Positions 7,415 through 10,015 of a stretch of DNA of 10,015 bases are shown piece after piece. Made by a program: the position numbers and the translations under genes. Below the pieces are notes generated by a model that saw nothing but the letters and a program-made list of their open reading frames with translations, made no database searches and was not told where the DNA came from. This stretch comes from PALSA-1355 sp035496575. GTDB lineage: Bacteria > Planctomycetota > Planctomycetia > Pirellulales > PALSA-1355. The stretch is from the NCBI GenBank assembly GCA_035496575.1, contig DATJEN010000256.1:1-10015 (forward strand). The letters are read 5' to 3'. Each line of letters starts with the position of its first letter. Within the stretch, counting starts at the first letter, position 1.

Positions 7415-8251
7415 TCAAGCCAGGCCAAGCGTTGCGTGAATCTGGTTGACGACTTTGCTATCCAGATTCAGGTCGCGCGCCAGTTCTTGCATGTACGCCT
7501 TCTCAGTCGGGGTATCGACTTCGATCGCCAGCAGTGAAGCCGTGTAGACCTGGGCGGCGACCTGCCGATTGGGCACGGCTCGCACGAGTTCGTCCGTGCA
7601 CATTGGCTTGCGCACTTCCGCAAGGAGATACTCTCGTTCGGCCTCAGAAACCCCGTCCGATTGCAACTCCCCGACAACTTTTTGCATTTCATCTTCGTCG
7701 ATGTGGCCGTCGGCCTTGGCGGCGTTGATCATCGCTTTGACGGTCAAGTCGACGATCGACTCCAACTGCTTCTCCTCGTGAGCGTTTTCGGGTTCCCGTA
7801 ACCCGGCGGCCAGTCTTGCGGCGTGGTCGATCTCCTGCGGTTGTGATTTTTGTTGCGACGCCCGCAGCGCCTGCAATGCGATCGAACCCAGCAGCGCCAG
7901 AGCTCCGCCGCCGATTGCGCCTTTCGCCGATTTTTGGCCGCCACCCAGGATCGCGCCCACCAAAGCGCCTAAGCCACCAGCGGCGAGCGGCTTGCCTTGG
8001 CCACCTTCACCAAGCATCGATTTCGCGATGCTGCCAAGCTTTCCCAACAGATCGGGTTCGTTGCTCGCGCCAGCTTGAGACTTGGTCTGCGCGCCAACGG
8101 GAACTTTGGCGGGAGCGATGCCGAGCTGTTCGAGAATTCCGCCGATCCCACCGATGCCATCTTCGCCCAGAGCATTTTCGACCCGACGGGCCGACGAGTC
8201 CGTCATGCCACGACCCAACAGCGCACCCAGTAGATCCTTCGTATTTGCCAT
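7415..8251 (-). CDS. DUF533 / TerB-like protein, related to YebE
   Basis: 278 residues. The C-terminal half matches the DUF533 family, related to the tellurite-resistance TerB fold; E. coli YebE is a member and its role is not well defined. The hallmark stretch is INAAKADGHIDEDE (D181 and D185), an acidic motif that could bind metal, followed by a helical region to residue 278. Residues about 4-45 are a Gly-rich helical stretch (LLGALLGRG, GIGGIGGIL). Residues 86-130 contain Gly/Ala-rich hydrophobic segments like a glycine zipper, which may insert in or contact a membrane. There is no cleavable signal peptide. An in-frame TTG at 8267-8269 would add six residues, but AGGAG lies 7 nt before the ATG at 8251, which I therefore choose. 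It follows the TPR gene by 38 nt and is probably co-transcribed. Function unknown. Confidence 0.88.
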   Translation of the reverse strand: MANTKDLLGALLGRGMTDSSARRVENALGEDGIGGIGGILEQLGIAPAKVPVGAQTKSQAGASNEPDLLGKLGSIAKSMLGEGGQGKPLAAGGLGALVGAILGGGQKSAKGAIGGGALALLGSIALQALRASQQKSQPQEIDHAARLAAGLREPENAHEEKQLESIVDLTVKAMINAAKADGHIDEDEMQKVVGELQSDGVSEAEREYLLAEVRKPMCTDELVRAVPNRQVAAQVYTASLLAIEVDTPTEKAYMQELARDLNLDSKVVNQIHATLGLA

Positions 8252-8256
8252 GGGTA

Positions 8257-8263
8257 GACTCCT
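8257..8263 (-). promoter_or_regulatory. Ribosome binding site that decides the DUF533 start
   Basis: The minus strand reads TAGGAGTCTACCC immediately before the ATG at 8249-8251. The AGGAG core with 7 nt spacing supports this ATG. It excludes the upstream in-frame TTG at 8267-8269, which lies 5' of the core and would leave the site inside the gene. Confidence 0.7.
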
Positions 8264-8290
8264 ATTCAAGAGGTGCCGAAATGGATTCCT

Positions 8291-10015
8291 TTATTTTCGC
8301 AGGCGTTCAAAGCTCAGTCCGGGATCTGACGGCGGCGCGCCCGCCATGGCGAATTTCCATTTGTCCGGTCCGAGAGATTTGACAGAACCGGAGATCGAGC
8401 CCTGGTCGGCGCTTTGCAGCGCCAATTCGTCGCTGGTCGCCTGGACCTGGCCCTTGAGCTGCGCCGCGGGTTTGGCTCCTTGCATGGCCTTCCAGGTGAA
8501 TAGCGAATCATCGGTAATCGTCAGGTCGATGGTGGTGTTGCCCGTCTTTGCGCGCCAACTGCCGACCAGGTCGGTCTGAGGCGCTTCGGCCGCTGGCGGT
8601 GACGCGGCCCCGGGCGGCGACGCGGCCACCGGCGCGGTCGGCTCGGGAGGCGCGAGCGCATCAAGCATGCGCTTGGCCGTATAGTCCTTGGGCTGATTCT
8701 TGACGACAACTTCTAGCGCTTTGACCGCCGTATCCTTTGAACCCATCACTAGGTATTCGTAGGCCAGCACAAAGTAGGCCGAGGCGTCGTTGCGGTTCGA
8801 CGAGCAGTAGTGCTCCAGCTTGCGCAATTGCGTCTGGTAGTCGTCTACGTTGCCGTACAGGCTGCTCATCGTCGTCCAATCCATTCCGGGCGCGCTCGAC
8901 AAAAGCGAGTTTAGCGCCGCGGCCGCGGCCTGGTACTCGCCCAAAGCAAACAGCGTTTGCGCGCGGACCTCGTGCACGACGGGATCGCCCGGCAATTTCT
9001 GCAGGGCCACGTCGAATTTGGCCAGGGCCTCGCGATAGTTGTTTGCCTTGAACAGTGCGAGCCCTTCGTCGAACAGCGCGGTCGCTTGATCCGAATCCGA
9101 AGGCGCGGGCGCGGCCTGTGCCACGGGCGCGGGCTGTGCGTCCGGAGCGGCAACGTCCGTATCGGAATACGCATAATTGTTCACGACCACTGGCTGCGAG
9201 TAGTCGTAGGGCGCGGACGACGCCACAACCGACTCCGTGTAATAAGGGTTGGAATACGCGGATCCATATCCCCAACCACTGGTCAGCGCACCCAAGCCCC
9301 ACCCGGCGGCTCCCCACGCGAGCGGCGCATACCAGTTGCTGCCCCACAGGCCGTTCCAGCAGCCGTTGTACCAGCCATAGCGCGGGTTGATACAGTTGTT
9401 GTGCCAGTTGCCGGCCCAACCACCATTTCCCAAACCCCAGCCGGGGTTGTTCCAGCCGCCATGATCCCAACCTGGGCGATTGCCGACGAAATTGCCGCCG
9501 CCGATATTGCCACCGCCAATGTTGCCGCTGCCGATGTTGACGCGGTTTCCGATATTGATGTTGCCGTCGCCAATGTTCGGGCGATTTCCGCCACCGCCGA
9601 TGACCGGGCGATTCGGCCGGTCGCCGCCGCCGCCGGGAAATCTATCGCCGCCACCGCCAGGTCGATTGCCACCTGGAAATCGTTCGCCCGCGCCGCCGCC
9701 GCCAGGTCGAGTGCCGCCGCCGGCAATACCACCGCCGCCGGGTCCGCCAGGTCGGTTGCCACCGCCGGCAATACCACCGCCCCCGCCAGGCCGATTGCCG
9801 CCGCCGGCAATACCACCGCCGCCGCCGCCAGGTCGGTTGCCACCGGGAAAGGACGGCAAAGTCGACGGCCGGTTCGCGCTGGCCAGCCCTAGCCGGTTGC
9901 CACCGCCGGGCCCTCCGCCCACTTGCGGTCCACCGCCGATATTGGGCCGATTGCCTCCCGCCCCGCCTCCGCCTGGAAAGGACTGTCGGTTGCCGCCTGC
10001 CACGCCGCCTCCGCC
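8291..10015 (-). CDS. Gly-rich and Trp/Tyr-rich TPR protein with C-terminal beta domain, 5' end cut by the window edge
   Basis: The frame is open to the right edge, giving 574 residues here; a GTG at 10001-10003 lies inside the Gly-rich repeat and is unlikely to be the real start. Counting from the edge, residues 1 to about 178 are low-complexity Gly/Asn/Arg/Pro sequence with repeats such as IAGGGNRPGG and NIGxGN. About 179-270 are rich in Trp, Tyr, Asn and Gly (GWDHGGWNNPGWGLGNGGW). A Pro/Ala linker follows. About 303-445 contain TPR units (ALFDEGLALFKANNYREALAK, AYFVLAYEYLVMGSKDTAVK), suggesting protein binding. The final 95 residues (LVGSWRAKTGNTTIDLTITDD to LSFERLRK) look like a small beta-barrel-type domain. 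The composition suggests an exported or envelope protein, but the N-terminus with any signal peptide is missing. It is followed by the DUF533 gene. Similar proteins are common in planctomycetes; function unknown. Confidence 0.85.
   Translation of the reverse strand, partial: GGGGVAGGNRQSFPGGGGAGGNRPNIGGGPQVGGGPGGGNRLGLASANRPSTLPSFPGGNRPGGGGGGIAGGGNRPGGGGGIAGGGNRPGGPGGGGIAGGGTRPGGGGAGERFPGGNRPGGGGDRFPGGGGDRPNRPVIGGGGNRPNIGDGNINIGNRVNIGSGNIGGGNIGGGNFVGNRPGWDHGGWNNPGWGLGNGGWAGNWHNNCINPRYGWYNGCWNGLWGSNWYAPLAWGAAGWGLGALTSGWGYGSAYSNPYYTESVVASSAPYDYSQPVVVNNYAYSDTDVAAPDAQPAPVAQAAPAPSDSDQATALFDEGLALFKANNYREALAKFDVALQKLPGDPVVHEVRAQTLFALGEYQAAAAALNSLLSSAPGMDWTTMSSLYGNVDDYQTQLRKLEHYCSSNRNDASAYFVLAYEYLVMGSKDTAVKALEVVVKNQPKDYTAKRMLDALAPPEPTAPVAASPPGAASPPAAEAPQTDLVGSWRAKTGNTTIDLTITDDSLFTWKAMQGAKPAAQLKGQVQATSDELALQSADQGSISGSVKSLGPDKWKFAMAGAPPSDPGLSFERLRK
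9722..9850 (-). repeat. In-frame tandem repeats coding IAGGGNRPGG units
   Basis: The plus-strand word GGCAATACC recurs at 9722, 9767 and 9806, spacings of 45 and 39 nt, each embedded in nearly the same GCC/CCG-rich context with a GGT/CCG-ATTGCC or GGTTGCC element. On the coding strand each unit gives IAGGGNRPGG or IAGGGTRPGG plus a variable number of Gly. All length changes are multiples of three, so the frame is kept. Such repeats may expand or contract by slippage or recombination. Confidence 0.75.

Noticed and set aside
9550..9850. Regular short repeats that could look like a CRISPR array
   Set aside because: The repeats are in-frame codons for Gly/Asn/Arg/Pro units, vary in spacing by multiples of three, and have no unrelated spacers between them.
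8957..9892. Plus-strand open frame of 311 codons rich in Ala, Val and Ile
   Set aside because: It is the antisense reading of the Gly-rich repeats and TPR region; the repetitive GCC/CCG DNA removes stops on the other strand. The TPR frame has recognisable domains.

Overview
The window is GC-rich bacterial DNA, roughly 60% G+C by eye. It carries six protein genes and no RNA gene, mobile element or CRISPR array that I can see. The mix suggests a planctomycete, probably near the Pirellulales: a large secreted GH9 enzyme with several modules, a Gly/Asn/Arg- and Trp/Tyr-rich TPR protein of a kind common there, an RND pump and a csrA away from any flagellar gene. That assignment is inferred from gene content, not from a marker gene.

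Left part (1 to 3952, minus strand): a two-gene efflux operon. A lipoprotein-like periplasmic adaptor of the AcrA/MexA type is followed after 5 nt by an AcrB/MexF-type inner-membrane RND transporter. The transporter runs off the left edge before its C-terminal part. No outer-membrane TolC-type gene is visible; it could lie beyond position 1.

Middle part: 263 bp upstream of the adaptor is a short csrA gene (4216-4464, minus strand), a post-transcriptional regulator whose RNA-binding residues are intact and whose C-terminal tail is longer than usual. A perfect 10-bp inverted repeat lies between csrA and the efflux operon. A 233-bp divergent intergenic region with an imperfect hairpin around a T9 run separates csrA from the plus-strand GH9 gene (4698-7346). 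The GH9 protein has a signal peptide, two N-terminal beta-sandwich-like modules, a CelD_N Ig-like domain and a GH9 catalytic domain. One usually conserved Asp of the DAGD motif is Ser.

Right part (7415 to 10015, minus strand): a probable two-gene unit that converges on the GH9 gene. The upstream gene, open at the right edge, encodes a Gly-rich, then Trp/Tyr-rich, then TPR protein with a C-terminal beta-rich domain. After 38 nt comes a DUF533/TerB-like protein.

Nothing here forms an obvious new defence or biosynthetic system. The most interesting points are the altered GH9 active-site motif, the uncharacterised modules of that enzyme, the solitary csrA next to it, and the repeat-rich TPR protein paired with a DUF533 protein.
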